Shown here: positions 10,964-24,000 of the stretch, in pieces
Layout: every line of letters begins with the position of its first letter
Position numbering within the stretch: position 1 is the first letter of the stretch
Assembly (NCBI RefSeq): GCF_963678635.1
Contig: NC_087062.1
Span: 27,800,833-27,864,832, forward strand
Reading direction: 5' to 3'
DNA from: Symsagittifera roscoffensis
Taxonomy: Eukaryota; Xenacoelomorpha; Acoela; Convolutidae
DNA: 64,000 bases
Program-made: the position numbers and the translations under genes
Notes under the pieces: model-generated
Databases searched by the model: none
Seen by the model: only the letters and a program-made list of their open reading frames with translations
Told to the model about the DNA's origin: nothing

Positions 10964-11873
10964 AGGTCGCGATTTTTGAAATCAGCTATTTAATTTTGAT
11001 ATTAATATGACAAAAAAGGGATAAATAAAAAAACTCAAATAGCAAATCAAATAGATTCTCGATAAGGTACTAAAAATTGCTATGAAAAATTTTATGGCGC
11101 TATTTGTTGAAATGCGAACGAAGTAAATGAAAATTTCCAGAAGTTCCATGGGAAAGCAACGTTTCATATACACATTTTTCTATTGCTGTAAATAGAGTTC
11201 CACCAATAGTTTTTAGTTTTTTCCACAAGAAGAAGTTGTCGGAACTAGACCCTTTGTTATTATGATGACAAAACCAGAACTTTTAATATACTTCAAGAGC
11301 GGCAAATCAGCTTATATAAACTTCTAATAAGCCTATTCATCATGAGGCTTATAATAGAACTTCAAATTAAAACATTTTTAAAAATTTTGTTCTAATACTG
11401 TTGAAAACATATTTTTAGCACTGCATGCTTACGGTCAAAAATAGAACCAGGAAAACAAATCACTGTTTAGCCGCTTAATCTGTAAAAAATATCCCAAAAA
11501 TTGCTCAATAAGTAAATTCAAACAAATGCCGCCGCTCACACTCCAAATGTTCTCAAAAACTATCAAATCGACAAAAAAAACTACATGTTATTGTTTATGT
11601 ATACTAAAATTCCTTCCATAGCTAATTGTTCTGCAGGTAGTATGCGATTGAAGTATTATTGTACGCTTTGATAGCGCCCTTTTTGTATCAATAAAACTCG
11701 ATGTTTTATTTGTTTATGAAAACCAGTGTTCGAAGTTTTTTGTAATTCTACTACATAAATTAAATGGCCAAGATTTGTGATGTGAAAGAATTTATTGTCC
11801 TTGTCAGGGTTGGGAATGTTTTAAAACAGAAAATAAAAAACAGTAGTTTTTTTTAAACTTTCAGCGTAAAAAA

Positions 11874-12073
11874 CTAGCATTGTTCGGGAGTCAAACCGCT
11901 GCGATAGGGGTATGAGCCGTCTTCCCTTATTGAGCCGTCTCGATCCCTACAATGCTGCACCGGATCATCATAACGGTTTGTAGCAAAAAAGAGATGATAT
12001 TCCGACTCCCGTTTTTCTTGCCGCATATCTATTAGATGATCGATATGAATGCAGAAATTTTGAGCTGAACAAA
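11874..12073 (-). CDS. Terminal exon of an unknown gene
   Basis: Strong acceptor (a T-run then CACAG) at 12074, then an open frame of 65 codons after two carry-over bases, ending in TAG. The peptide is charged and unlike the AT-rich background: it contains CIHIDHLIDMRQEKRESEY and ends in SGLTPEQC. The region is about 45% GC. A minus-strand AATAAA at 11792-11797 lies 77 bases past the stop. The upstream exon is not identified; a stretch near 12170-12260 has a compatible phase but a poor donor. No family recognised. Confidence 0.5.
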
Positions 12074-12779
12074 CTGTGAAAAAAAAACAATAAAACATGA
12101 TTTTTATTAAAAACTCTGTTTAATTGATTTTTTTTGATGAAAAAAGTTTTTTTTCCAAACCTGGTCCTTGTTCAACAATTTTAAAGCAAAACTCAGCAAC
12201 TTTTGGTACCAAACTTTGAATATAAAAAAGTGCTTTCGTTTCCGGTGTGTGTTTTTTCGGCAAGCAAATCCAGGTCAGTAAGCAAAACAGGTCAGTAAGT
12301 ACGCCGTGGATTTTTGCATTAAAGTTTTTTAATCGTATTTCAAAATGCAATCGGAAAGTTTCAAAAAAATCTGAAAAGCCGCTTGAAACCTTTTCCGTTA
12401 GATATGCGAGAAGGGGGAGCTTGATTCACAATGAGAGACAGATTCAAGAAGCTATAAAACACTTAGCAGAGCTTTTCGTATATACCTCAGTAAATTTTAA
12501 CTTGTAACAACCCCTTAACTCTTAAAAACACTTGAAATGATTCGAAAATGTTTGGCTTTCAGGAAGCTTTTTTTTCAGAAGAAATGACGGGTCGCAACTG
12601 CTCAGCAATTTTTATTTCCTGTTGAACTTTTGAATTTTTATTCAAAAACATCAGGCTTTTCAGGGACCCCAATACTATTATTTACAAAACTTTGGTTTTT
12701 ATGAATATATAACTTTTACAATTTACAATATAAAACTACAAAGACACTTAATCCACTATGATGAGCAGAACGCCCTTCA

Positions 12780-12997
12780 CTATTCCGTATGTGTGTTTGA
12801 TGACCTTTCTTCTTCTGAGTTATTGGCTGATGACTCATTGTGAACAGAAGCGGCAGGCGATGACTCATTCTTGAGCCTCCTTTTGTTTTTTCTGCTCATT
12901 TTCTTTTTGTTTTCGGCTATTTCGTCTTTTGTCGCTTTGAACCGTTTTCTAATGTCCTTCCCTAACTGTTTTGCTTTCTCGCCCTCAACTCCGTTTT
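12780..12997 (-). CDS. Terminal exon encoding a basic, Ser/Asn-rich tail
   Basis: Acceptor TATTTTTAG precedes 12997. The frame is open for 71 codons after two carry-over bases and ends in TAG. The peptide begins NGVEGEKAKQLGKDIRKRF, then a lysine/arginine-rich run (NKKKMSRKNKRRLK) that could serve as a nuclear or nucleolar signal, then a Ser/Asn/Glu-rich tail ending SSNTHTE. Two minus-strand AATAAA motifs lie within 170 bases downstream (12637 and 12611). It enters in the same phase as the exons at 12073 and 9611. Upstream exons not found; the parent protein is unknown. Confidence 0.55.
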
Positions 12998-13539
12998 CTA
13001 AAAATAATAATTTTGAATGAGCTTATTAAATACGTATAACTTAATATGGGCGCTACTTGAAATTAATACGTATCGCTTATTACTTTCAGCGTATCAAATT
13101 TTTGAATTTCTCCTAAAATATAACTTTCCAATTTCTTTCTGCAAAAATACCAAAAAAAACTAGGTTAAAAAAATAAACAGCTTTGAAACTGTTCCTTTCT
13201 TGATGCAATTTGATATGATACTTTTTATCTTGTATTACACTTAATGATAAAAAATTGAATCAATTACCATCAAACAAGAAACAGTTATAAACCTGTTAAT
13301 TATTGAACTTTAAATTCTTCTTTTGATTTTTAACGCACTAGAAAAAATTCTAAAAATTGCTGAAATGCTCTTGAAGCGTGCCTCGAAAAAAAACGCGATT
13401 CTTCTGTCAAAATTTTCCAAATAGTGCTCTAGAAATCCATTGAGAAGCTTTTTCAATAGTTTACTTGAACAGAAAGTTATATCACTACAAAAACTTTTCA
13501 CAGTGACAAAAATAACTTTTGAATATCCCACTAATAGTT

Positions 13540-14260
13540 AAATGAAATTCGCCAAATTTCTCGACACTTTTGACCCCTCAAGAAAACCCCAGATCCATGA
13601 TTGGCTTGAATGCAAAAGTACAATGGATATTTCTAGACTGACCCCAAGTAAGCAGCACACGTAGGCACGTAATAAAAAATATTCCTCTTCCTTCGACTGA
13701 AGTTTAACTGAAAACAAAAAAAACGCTTCCGACCAGGTCAGATCACTCGTATGCCGAGCGATAAAAACCCACTTTGCCTCTTGGCCCTTCTCTAGGCATA
13801 TTTGTAGATACGGACAAACAGCGTTTTGACCAAAACATGGAGATCGGATTCGAGGATTTCGCGTTCGACGATATTCTGATAGGCATCGATCACTGGGTAA
13901 AAAAGCTACTGGTACTGGGCAAATTGCTTCTGTTGTTTTTCCGTGAGAAATTCGTGGACCTATCATTGGACCTATCATTAGTAATGGTGAGAAGTAGGTA
14001 GATGCAGTCCAGCCAGTAATTGTGACCGGGACAAACGCTTTCTGAAATCATCGGATTGGGTAAATTTCGGCAGATTTCTTAGTGACAACAGGATTATTTC
14101 CTATCATCAACTCCATCCTTTGACAAATCTCATCTCTTGTTTTCGCCGATAAATGACTCATCGCCTCATCCTTTACTATCGCCTGCGATGGTTGACACAG
14201 TCTACACATTCAATGCTGAGGACCCGACATTGTTGATGCTGGTACTCTTTGTGATACCTG
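13540..14260 (-). pseudogene. Broken coding-like island, unidentified
   Basis: Higher GC than the flanks, with successive minus-strand stretches that read like protein but are cut by stops and frame changes. One at about 14085-14230 includes KDEAMSHLSAKTRDEICQRM; one at about 13798-13902 includes AYQNIVEREILESDLHVLVK. No complete intron signals join them. Most likely the remains of a gene or a mobile-element protein. No family recognised, and plus-strand readings are also partly open. Confidence 0.3.
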
Positions 14261-15606
14261 GTACGGGTTTTTGATCCGATGGTTTAACATAACCTTATGA
14301 ACCTCTCCAATGTTAATTGAATATTCCGATCAAGTAAGACACGCTTCTGATCTTGGTATAAATTTTGCTACCTAAATGAGAACTTAGAAGCTCTCAGGCT
14401 GCACCTCATTTGAATTATGGAATTACCTCTCGGCCTCATGGGTTGCCATGGTGGTATGCAAGAATTTCGAGAAATTTGTTGCAGGCTTCATAGTCCAAAT
14501 TAGCAAATGAAAATGAAGAGGCGCGATAGTTGAGTTAATGAGTAGAACGTGCTAAAAAATTGACTAATCAACAAGAGAAGCAGGAAAACAACAAACATTC
14601 GAACTCAAAGACGTTCGAGTGTTCGAAGAATTGGTTCATCTCATAGCTGAACACCCTCATGAGGTAATTTTGAACACCCCATTTCCCAAATGAGAACTAA
14701 CAAAGCTAATTATTTGAAACTCATACAAGGGATACTAGGAATGATTTGACTTGGGAAAACAAAAATCCAAACCCCTCTGACTTTCATAGCCCAAGTGATA
14801 GCAGTTCCCAGACGTCCAAATTGCCCTATTAGAACTTAGTAATTTGCAATAAAAATGAGACCAAAAATTTGAGCCATAACCATCAATTGGACCGGAAATA
14901 GTTAGCACTTGAGAAAAACACCCCTTTCACAGAAAAGAATAACAATTTTACGCAAAGAAGAGAGTCTATAACAAATTATAACGATAAGCGACACTAAAAA
15001 CCAACTCGAAAAAAGAACCACCTTAATTGATACATCTCAAGCGACTCATTCTAGCGTTAATAACCCCTACTCAAGAAAAAAGATAATGGACTTTTCAAAT
15101 GGGATTTTCATAGAACTTGATATATAAAACACCATACGACTCTTATTCCAAGCAAGGAAAATTGATACCCTTGTGACTCGTAGTGACCTTCAAACAAAAT
15201 TTCTAATTTTAGGCCCAAAAACCCATACAAAAACCCGAAAATAGCAGCTGAAAGGGGCCGGTTCCCCAGCCCTAGCCCCTGGTAACAGTATTCAGTCTTT
15301 TTACTTGTACTTATGGGAAACTTATACTTTGGGAAAGGAATCAAAAGATAAAGAGACCGAACATTCGATTGAACGTTTCTATGATAGTTAGGCTTTTGAT
15401 AGTACAACACGGAATCAGTTTTTTTTTAATTTAATTTGAATGATGAAGAAAAGTTCCCCTGATAGCTAGAACTTCGGAAAAGGATTAACGTATTGACTAG
15501 AAAATTACGAGCTTTGAAAAAAGTAGCTCTTTTTGTAAACCAACTTTTCCTTGCACTGGAAGGCCGGGTCCTTTACGGTTTAGCTAATTAAAGTCTAGGC
15601 TTGTAG
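14261..15606. other. No supported gene
   Basis: Less AT-rich than most of the window. A plus-strand stretch ending at about 14660 (containing FELKDVRVFEELVHLIAEHP) is followed by a donor-like GAG|GTAATT, but has no good acceptor. Nothing else convincing. Confidence 0.3.
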
Positions 15607-16057
15607 TATTTTTACATTTGACCTTTGATTTTATCCAAAGTTATGGGTTTTTATTATTATCTTTTTTATCATGGCATTTCGATACCGATTAAAAGACAGC
15701 CGTTACATGAAAACAATTGGGTCTTGTTCATAGTCGTACTTCGATGAAAAAGTGAAGAGAAAAACTAAACATTGACTTTCAAGAAGGTTTCATTAGCTGT
15801 ATTTGACACGAGAAGTTAACTGTGTCTCACGGCATGGAGCCGAAGAGCTCTCAAGTTATCCCACTCAAAGGATCTATAGCGCTGATTTTCATTGTATCAA
15901 TTCGTGGTGGAAAAAAGTACAGCCTGCTTTTTGGAGAACTTGTTATATTTATAACTTTATGTTAAACTGAGCAGACACACTACACTAATGAGATCGTTGC
16001 TCAATTTTTATGATTTCATAGTCCATGAGTAACCATTTGGGATAAAAATTTGACCAT
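15607..16057 (+). repeat. Dispersed repeat D, copy 2
   Basis: Second copy of the repeat at 1872-2362, in the same orientation and with the same order of landmarks, but lacking about 45 bases. The two copies lie 13 kb apart with unrelated genes between them, so they are a dispersed family and not the two ends of one element. Confidence 0.7.
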
Positions 16058-16299
16058 TGTGTAGTATTATAAATAGTACACCGACAAAAGACCATTGTCC
16101 AAATTGTTTATTCTATGACCCAACTCTAAATTGGAGCGTGCCAATATAAATTAAAGACTTTTTTCATTAAATCAGATACTGATTGACTTATTCTTATTAG
16201 GACTAAAAAAATCTTGTTTTGAAAATTCATTACTTTTTAAATACTTGTCCAATTTTTCTCATATTTTCATGCTCAGTGTTTTAAAAGGGAGGCGACTAC

Positions 16300-18048
16300 T
16301 AACACGTCCCTGTTTGCTATAACTTGAAATAAGATGGATAAATATTTAGCAGCCTTGCCGGCTCCGCAGAATCCTCCTGGCTTTGATTAAGCAGAGATGC
16401 ACCTGGAATATGATGCATCTTATTGCAGGTGCATGAACCCTTATGATGATGGAAGGTTAAAGGAGCAGGTGAAATCTGAATTCTTTGTTAGATGAATCAG
16501 CCGCCGGCTTAGGCTTACGAGCAAAATTACTGGCCTGAAATATTCAGTCAGCAGCAAGTTCTCAAATCTTATAGCTTAAATTTTCTAAAATTTAATTTTT
16601 CCTTTTCTGTTTTTACAAATTTATAAAATTAGACTTTTTGCAAAAATAAACAATTCATTTTTTTCTCTAAACTTCGATAAAAAACAAATCAAGATAACTA
16701 ATAACGACACAAATCAGAGCCTGAAGATCATCGGACAACTCCTCACAAAAAGACTCAGAAGAACGGACCCACCGGAGACTGACTCGAGGCATCTACCCCA
16801 TCATCAATCTTAGTAAGATAAAAATATAAAAGTGAAAATGGTATCTAAAACCCCGTCCATCATAGGTATTTTTCTCTAAGCGGTTCGATTCATTTATATA
16901 ACCCAATAACCCTGTGCTTTTTTTTTATCAAGCTCATTAATTCATACTCTTTTCTAACTATTCTTTCTACTCTTCTGTCAAAAAAATTGACGATCTTATG
17001 TGAGACGTGTAACTCTTAGGATAGATTGCTAAGCAATCAACCAGCAAAGATCACTTAGTGAAAATTACTCAGTTATGGCATTTAGAACTAGAATTGTCAG
17101 AGGAATAATTCAGTTAGGGCCTTGTCTAGGAGGTACCAAAACCAATGACAGGACTTATAGGGATGATGATAACTCTAACTAAAACTAAAACTCCGAACGG
17201 CAACCAGGTTGAAAGGTTACGGATTTCCTACTGTTAGATAGAATATTTGGTGCTAAGCTTTAGTATAGTTGTTTCTCATCAGTTAGAGAACAATAACGCT
17301 AAAAGAGCAAACTTTTGCTTCACATAGTTGGAGATAGAACCGAAATCGAGAAGACTGGAGCGAATTTGTTAGTGAATCTCGGTACGTGAGTCGGCGAAAA
17401 AGTTGAATTGTGTTGAACCTGGGTTAGATTCCGGGTAGTTGCAATTGGAGTTGTTCCTGAGAGAGCTGATCAGTTGTTGTTAATTGAAAACGAATTTAAT
17501 ACCTAATGGGGTTAGTTGATGAGCGAGCTCTGCTGTTGGAGTTCATTGGATTTGAGTCGCGCGAGAATCGACGAGCTATTGTAACGACGTAGTGGTTGAA
17601 CAGAACGAACCAATTTCTTTCTTGTAGAAGCAGTATAGTAATAAAGTAGGTCATTGTGGTCACTGTAAACTACATTTAGCTATCGGGGTTGAAAATTAAT
17701 CGACATATTGCTTTTGCTGGACTCATTAAAGAAAGAGAGAGGCCGAAAAGAGAAAATCACGGGAGTAGCTGCAAAACCCTTTGATCAGAGCTTTTTAGGT
17801 CTGGCCATCAATTTAACCATATCGAAATTGTGGATCATACAGTTCCGTAGTGTTGTTACTCGCTAGAGTAAGGTAAAAAAAGGAGAATAGCTAGGGTGTC
17901 TGTGGGCTGCGATAATTCAATTAAGAAAGAAATATCTCGATGTCTGCAGTAAAAAAAGAATAGCAGAAATCAAGAAGCAACAACACGTACCATGCGACCA
18001 TTCGTAACAGTTATTAACTACAGTTCGTAAAGGTTACAAAATCAGCTT
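16300..18048. other. Unresolved region beyond the 3' end of the EVC-like gene
   Basis: About 40% GC in parts. A plus-strand stretch at about 16333-16530 reads like protein but has two in-frame stops (starts MDKYLAALPAPQNPPGFD). Other short open stretches occur at 16700-16810 and, on the minus strand, near 17510-17620 (MNSNSRARSSTNPI, followed by a donor-like AG|GTATTA). I could not assemble these into a gene. They may be 5' exons of a minus-strand gene running towards 13 kb, or old retroelement remains. Confidence 0.25.
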
Positions 18049-21000
18049 TTAATTACCGATGATTGCATTGAGGAGTAGCTCTTTGACCTCGCTTTCAGTC
18101 ACTTCTCCAAACGCAGCAAGTTTGCCTATCAGTTCTTTCCTGCTTTCCTGTTAAAGCAAAAAATGAAAGAATAAGATTTTGGCACTTTTTAAAAGCTGAA
18201 GTTTTTCTCGAAAACGAGGAACAGAGTAACGAGAGCTTAAAGCCATCGTAATAATCTTCCCGTGATTCCAAAGCATTTTAAACTTACTTTTTTTGGAGTT
18301 TTAGAGAGAAATATGTACTAAGTGGACTGTGCATTAAGCGGACTATAGTAAAAAAACAAACCGAAAACCCTAAAAGAAATATCAATTTATGAGACGAAAA
18401 CATTGTTGCATTTTGTTGTTTGTGTAGGATCTTTTTGTCTATCACGAAAAAATTTTGAGACCAACTAGTAAATTTCAATTTAACCTCTTTTTTATAAGTT
18501 AGGAAATTACCTCTATATTTTGGTCGTAGTCCTTTTTCAGTTTTCGCTCCAGTAATTTTAAATCCAAAGCTTCTTCTTCTTTCAAATCCCTCTTCACTTC
18601 ATTCAACTTTCTCTCTTTATTCTCGCTTAGAAGAAGTTTCCTCATATCTTCATCCTTAATTTCATGTTCTTTTACTTGTTTTTTAGTCTCTGATAAACTC
18701 TCTTTTCCAACTTTTTCTTCTGCAACTTCCAATCTTGCCGCTGTTTTATTCTTGAATTTCACCCTTTGCTCCTCTTTTTTAGAATCCGAGGTCATTTTTG
18801 CATGTTGTTTGTCGTCCATTTCAAACTCCTGAATTAATTTTGTCAATGTTGTACTGAAACTTGGGTCATTTTCAGCTTTTTCCAACAATATTTCTCTGAG
18901 TTTTGCATCGATTGACTCCAGGGCATTATTTTGTCTTCGGGTCAGCAAAGTTCGTCTTGCTAGTTGGCAGTTGACCTTTCCCATCAGTTCACTTAGTTTG
19001 ACCTCCAGTTTTTTGACTGCCGAGTTAGTGTCTGAGGATATTTGGTTTCGCATGCTGAGCTCAGCTCTTGAGTTTTCAAATTCGACTCGTTTCTTCTCGA
19101 AACTCAGTTTGATGGCCTGAAAAAAGAATTCAGATTATTATAACCTTAAGTTGCATTCAAATTTCGATACTTTCTAATTGATGCAGAGATATCATTTAAT
19201 TGTTTGTAAATTTATAGCCTGCTGTGCCGTGAAAACATATTGTTCCGATTTTCGTGACGATATTTTCTAAGAAAGTAAGGAATATTTATGCTTGGTGTGG
19301 TTTTCTTTATTCAGTCATTTTTCGACTTAGTAACTAAGCATTTTTGACAAAATGTTTTATCTGAAACATGTTATTGTCGAGTTATGATATTTTTTAATTT
19401 AAAAAAATATTTCAGCGCTCCTAGTAACTGATTTGTTACTAGGAGCAAAGTCTATGTCTTTATATGGCGTGTGGGGGGATCATTTTCACAAAAAAATCTC
19501 GAATTTAAAATAAAAACGTTTTATATCATTACGTTTTTTTTTAAGTTGAAAAGCAGTCGGACCATTCAGGGCTTCGCCCTGACACGAGCAGTCTTTTTTA
19601 ATTTTGGGCTGTTTTGAGCAAATGTGTATGTTCAAAGAAATGAAAACTCTGGTAGATTAGTCTCTCAGGCATTCAGCCAAATGAATTTAGGGATTAGAAA
19701 AATGATGGAAGAAAAACTGAAATAAAAGAATAGCAAGTGTGAAAGAATTATTCTTTTAGAGTCCAGGTCAAATTTGAACTTTTAAGGATTCATTGAAATG
19801 TTGTTATGTGGTTCCTGCGAATCAAAGAGGAGCTATCAGTACGCCTTAACAGGCCTGTCGAAGAATAAACCATTGGTATTATCTCCCCACATTCCAGACT
19901 GTGTTATTTTGTTGAGCAAAGCTCTTTTTTTTGCGACTCAAGACCGTTTTTTTTTGCGTCCAGAACTTTCACGTTGTACCACTATTGCAGTCGTAATCGG
20001 TCAGACTAAGGTAATCCTCACAGAGCTCGTCCTCACAAACTATCAATGCCATGGCATGGGGTGGAATACACAATCTGACTAATTCAAAGTTAATACTAGA
20101 CTAGTTACGACCATGCTAAAACCCTCTCAGATCTCAAAATAACTGGTTAAAAATTTATTCTACTGGCCTGATCTTTCTGAGCTGATTCTCTCTGGTTGAA
20201 GGCAATCATAAGAAGATCATCTCTCTGTCTGTCTTTGTACACTTGCATTTTACACAGTCTATCGCCACGTTCAAACTCATAACTGAAAGCAAGTCGTTCA
20301 TCAACCATCACACAATAACTGATCCAAAAAGACAATCGATAGAACAATGTTGTTCTGCTTTGAGCTGAACAGATTGTATGTTGGTACTTTCCCTCGTGAA
20401 TAAGCGGCGTATAAAGTTCTATTTTTTCAATCAATTTTAATTGAATTCTACTTAATGCATACTGCCATTAAAAAACTTTTTCTTATTTTTTTATATAATA
20501 AATGTAAAAAGACTCACATTTTCAAATTCATAAGTTTCTGTGATGTCAAAATAAAGCTAATTTTTGAGACTTCATAATCGAATTCTGCTTGTATCACTTC
20601 TTTAGCCCTGAAACAAGTTCAATTGAAGATCCAAAAGTATCATTTAAGAAAAGAAGCTAAGAAAGTTCCCGTGTCTTGCCTTTCTTCCATGCCAATTTGA
20701 CGATCAAGTAGTTTGTTCAGTGAGTTTTCAAGCTTTGTCGAAACTTGCTTGATGTCCGATTTCACAGACGAGACCTCTCTCAATATTATCTGTAAGCACA
20801 GTGAAAATTTTGAGTTATGCTACTTTAAAACTGTTTATGAAACTTTTCCAAATATTCAACTTTAACCTCTAATTTCGTTTTTTTTTGCAGCTGGCCGTTA
20901 AATGAGGTACTGTGTTTAGAAAACAATTTCGGAACTATAGGCCGTTTTTGTGTGCGTGTTGTGGCGAGAGGACTTGAATGAGCAATACGAACATTTTCTA

Positions 21001-24000
21001 GGATTCATTTTTCAAAAACTTTTTTCAATGAATCCTTAAAAATATTCGCATCGCTCATTCAGGTCCTCTCGCCATAACGCACAAAAGCGGCCTATAGTTC
21101 CGAAATGGTTTTCTAAACACAATTTTTTGCCCTTTAAAAAAATTTTCAAGGATTCATTTTTCAAAGATTTTTTTTCAAAAGACAACAAACTGTGTAAAAA
21201 AGAGTTAATAAAATTGATTTTTTTGTTTTGTTTCTTTATTTTGGTCAATACTAACGAAACAAAAACACAAAAACAAAAAAGATCAAAGTCTTCGAAAAGC
21301 CAAGTTTTCTCAAAGCTAATAACTTTCTCGTTTTTTACACGGTTGTTTTTACCTTTTCAACTGTTAAATTCTTCAGGTAGCCTCACTTGAGTCTTCAATG
21401 GCTCTTTTCAATGTCAATTTTTTTTAGCTAATACAATAAAATTTCAGACAAAAACTGTAACTTGCTCGCTACACCTGCTCGAATTTGGGCAAACAGGAAA
21501 AAATGTAAATCGTTTTTTCTCGACATTGAAGAAATTTCTGCATTTTTTGAAAATGTTCGAATCACGACTGAAAGGGTTTGAGAAAGATATATTACTCAAG
21601 TCATTTTGATGACAACTTACCCGCAGAGAGAAAATTGAATAAAAAACAAATATCTGTCGAAGCATCTAAAAGTTAACGTAAGCGAAGGTATAAAATTTGT
21701 TTGTCTTCAAACTTTTTGAATACGATATTCATTTCTATGCAGATAGAACCAATTTTTCCACCAAAAACTGTCAATTTTTCATTTCTTTAACAGCTGCATA
21801 TAATCTGTGGAAAATTGGTTTTAAATTTGTAGACAATCTGTGTATAATATGACGAATTTTGTATGAAATTATATATATTCTTTATTAACTATAGTGGTCT
21901 TTACAACTTCAGTTTTGCAGTTTTGACCGTGCAAATTTTAAAATATTACTTGTTTTGTTTTGACAAATTTTTGCTCATTGTCATGGTGAGTTAAACTTAC
22001 CATAAATTACAGGATCGATCAGATCCCTAATGTTCAAACCTAAGTTTTCACACGTTGAGAAGTATACTTTTGTGCAAAACTTCTTCAAATGTCATTTACT
22101 AGAGCAGCTTTTTAGCACAATTTTGAGAGGAAAAAGTCAACAAAAGATTTCAAAAATTAACTGGGAAAATTGCGTTTTAGTAGCATAATAATTCAATATC
22201 ACTGATTGAAAAAAAAAGATTTAATTTCAATATAGTCATTTAATCGGAAAGGCAATCATGTTGAAAAAATAACAGAATAAAACGTGTAGGTAATCTATAA
22301 ATAGTCAGCATTTAATGCGTTTAGAGTGTTTTAGTAATGATTGTATAATGAAGATCTACAAGAAAAAACGAAGCAATACAAAGTGAATTATTAAAACTTA
22401 CAATTGAAGTTTTGCTATACAATATGTGAACAGATCAGAAATCTGCATAATTTTCTGAAAATAATTGTTTTTAATCAATTTTTGACACCGCGGGTAAACT
22501 GGCCAGAAACTGAAAAAAATCTAAATTAATTTTTAAATCCGACCGAAGACAAAAATTTTAATCAAAAGTAACTGGTGATAATTTGTAACAAGTGACACTT
22601 CATTGCAAAGCTTTATTGGCAAACACTGATTTGCGCGCTGTATTCCACTCATTCCCTATGTTCGCATAGTGGAGCGAAATGGAGCAAGCGTGTGCTTTGT
22701 TACGAACAGCCAATTTAACGAATTTTGCTGATTACAAATTGCGGCCTGTTACGAATTGTCACCTTCACAAAATATTACAAAAAAGGTTTTTGAAACAAAA
22801 TTTTTTAAACCATTTTTCTCAACAGAGTTGCTTTTTCTGCGTGGTTTCGATACACAAATTCAAACTTTCCTACATTTATTTCACAAAAACTAACAGACGT
22901 CAGTTATATTCGTTACAATATTAAATATACTGAGGACTACTTTTAAAAAATGACAAAAATTCCCGAGACAAAAATAATCCATCATAATCCATTAAAAAGG
23001 TAAAATTCAAACAACGAAATCGATTTTATTGGAAAAAAAAATAATCCACTATAGTCCATTATAATCGATTATAATCTAATATTTTTGGCAAGGAAATTAA
23101 TTATTTTTGCCGAGATAATCCTTTAAAATCAATTTTTTAAGAATAAAAGTCCATTATAATCCAGTATAATTGATTTTAAACCATTTTTTTAGAACAAATT
23201 TGAATATTTTTACAGCAATTTTGCAAATTGTGCAAGAAATTTGCTTAATGTATGCCATGTCTTTTACTAAATGCTATGTCTCACTGTCACCCCTCAAGTA
23301 AACGGGTAAAAGCTATTAGGATTTTATTTCATTTTTAATGGATTAAAATCGATTATAATGGATTAAATTGACATGAAAATTTTTTGATATATAATCCATT
23401 TTTAATAGATTATAATCGAATATTTTGTAATTTTATAGATACTGACCATATTATGACAAAATAATCCTTTATGATACATGGGCGCTCGGTGTGGGCATAG
23501 TTCCAGAAAGGCGCTGAATTAAGCTCCCAAAATAGTTTTCCGCAGCTATAATTTGAATATCTATAATTTGAATATCTAATTTTTGAAAAATAAGATGAGA
23601 TTCAATAAGTATTTTTTTTATTAACTGTTTCCTTTACTCGTCCAAATTAGACTCAAAAACAAAACCAACAATTTTTCTCGACACTGGGCAAAATTATAGG
23701 AATTCTTAATGCCAATAATTTTTTGTGGGACCTAGTATTGCGTAGAAAAAAGTCAAACATATCGGAAGACTAAGTTTGTCCCCATTTTCAGTGTTCAGAA
23801 ACCAAAAAAAATACAAATTTCATTTAGTTTTGATTGATCTTACATCTTTGCTGGCCGTGTACTGTTTTGATATCTCGTCAACCTTTTCTTTCAGCTGCCC
23901 TGACTTTCTCTCGAGAAACTTTTTCTGCTGGTTCTCAAATGACTTCAAAACATAATTCACTTCTGAGTTCGCCACCATGTTTTGTCTCACAAGCCAATCT

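Noticed and set aside
1872-16057. Repeat D copies as long terminal repeats of one huge retroelement
   Set aside because: The 13 kb between them holds unrelated cellular genes and no retroelement protein; D lacks TG...CA ends or a primer-binding site.
17415-17436. tRNA-like B box (GGTTAGATTCC) suggesting a tRNA or tRNA-derived SINE
   Set aside because: No A box at the right distance upstream and no cloverleaf can be drawn.
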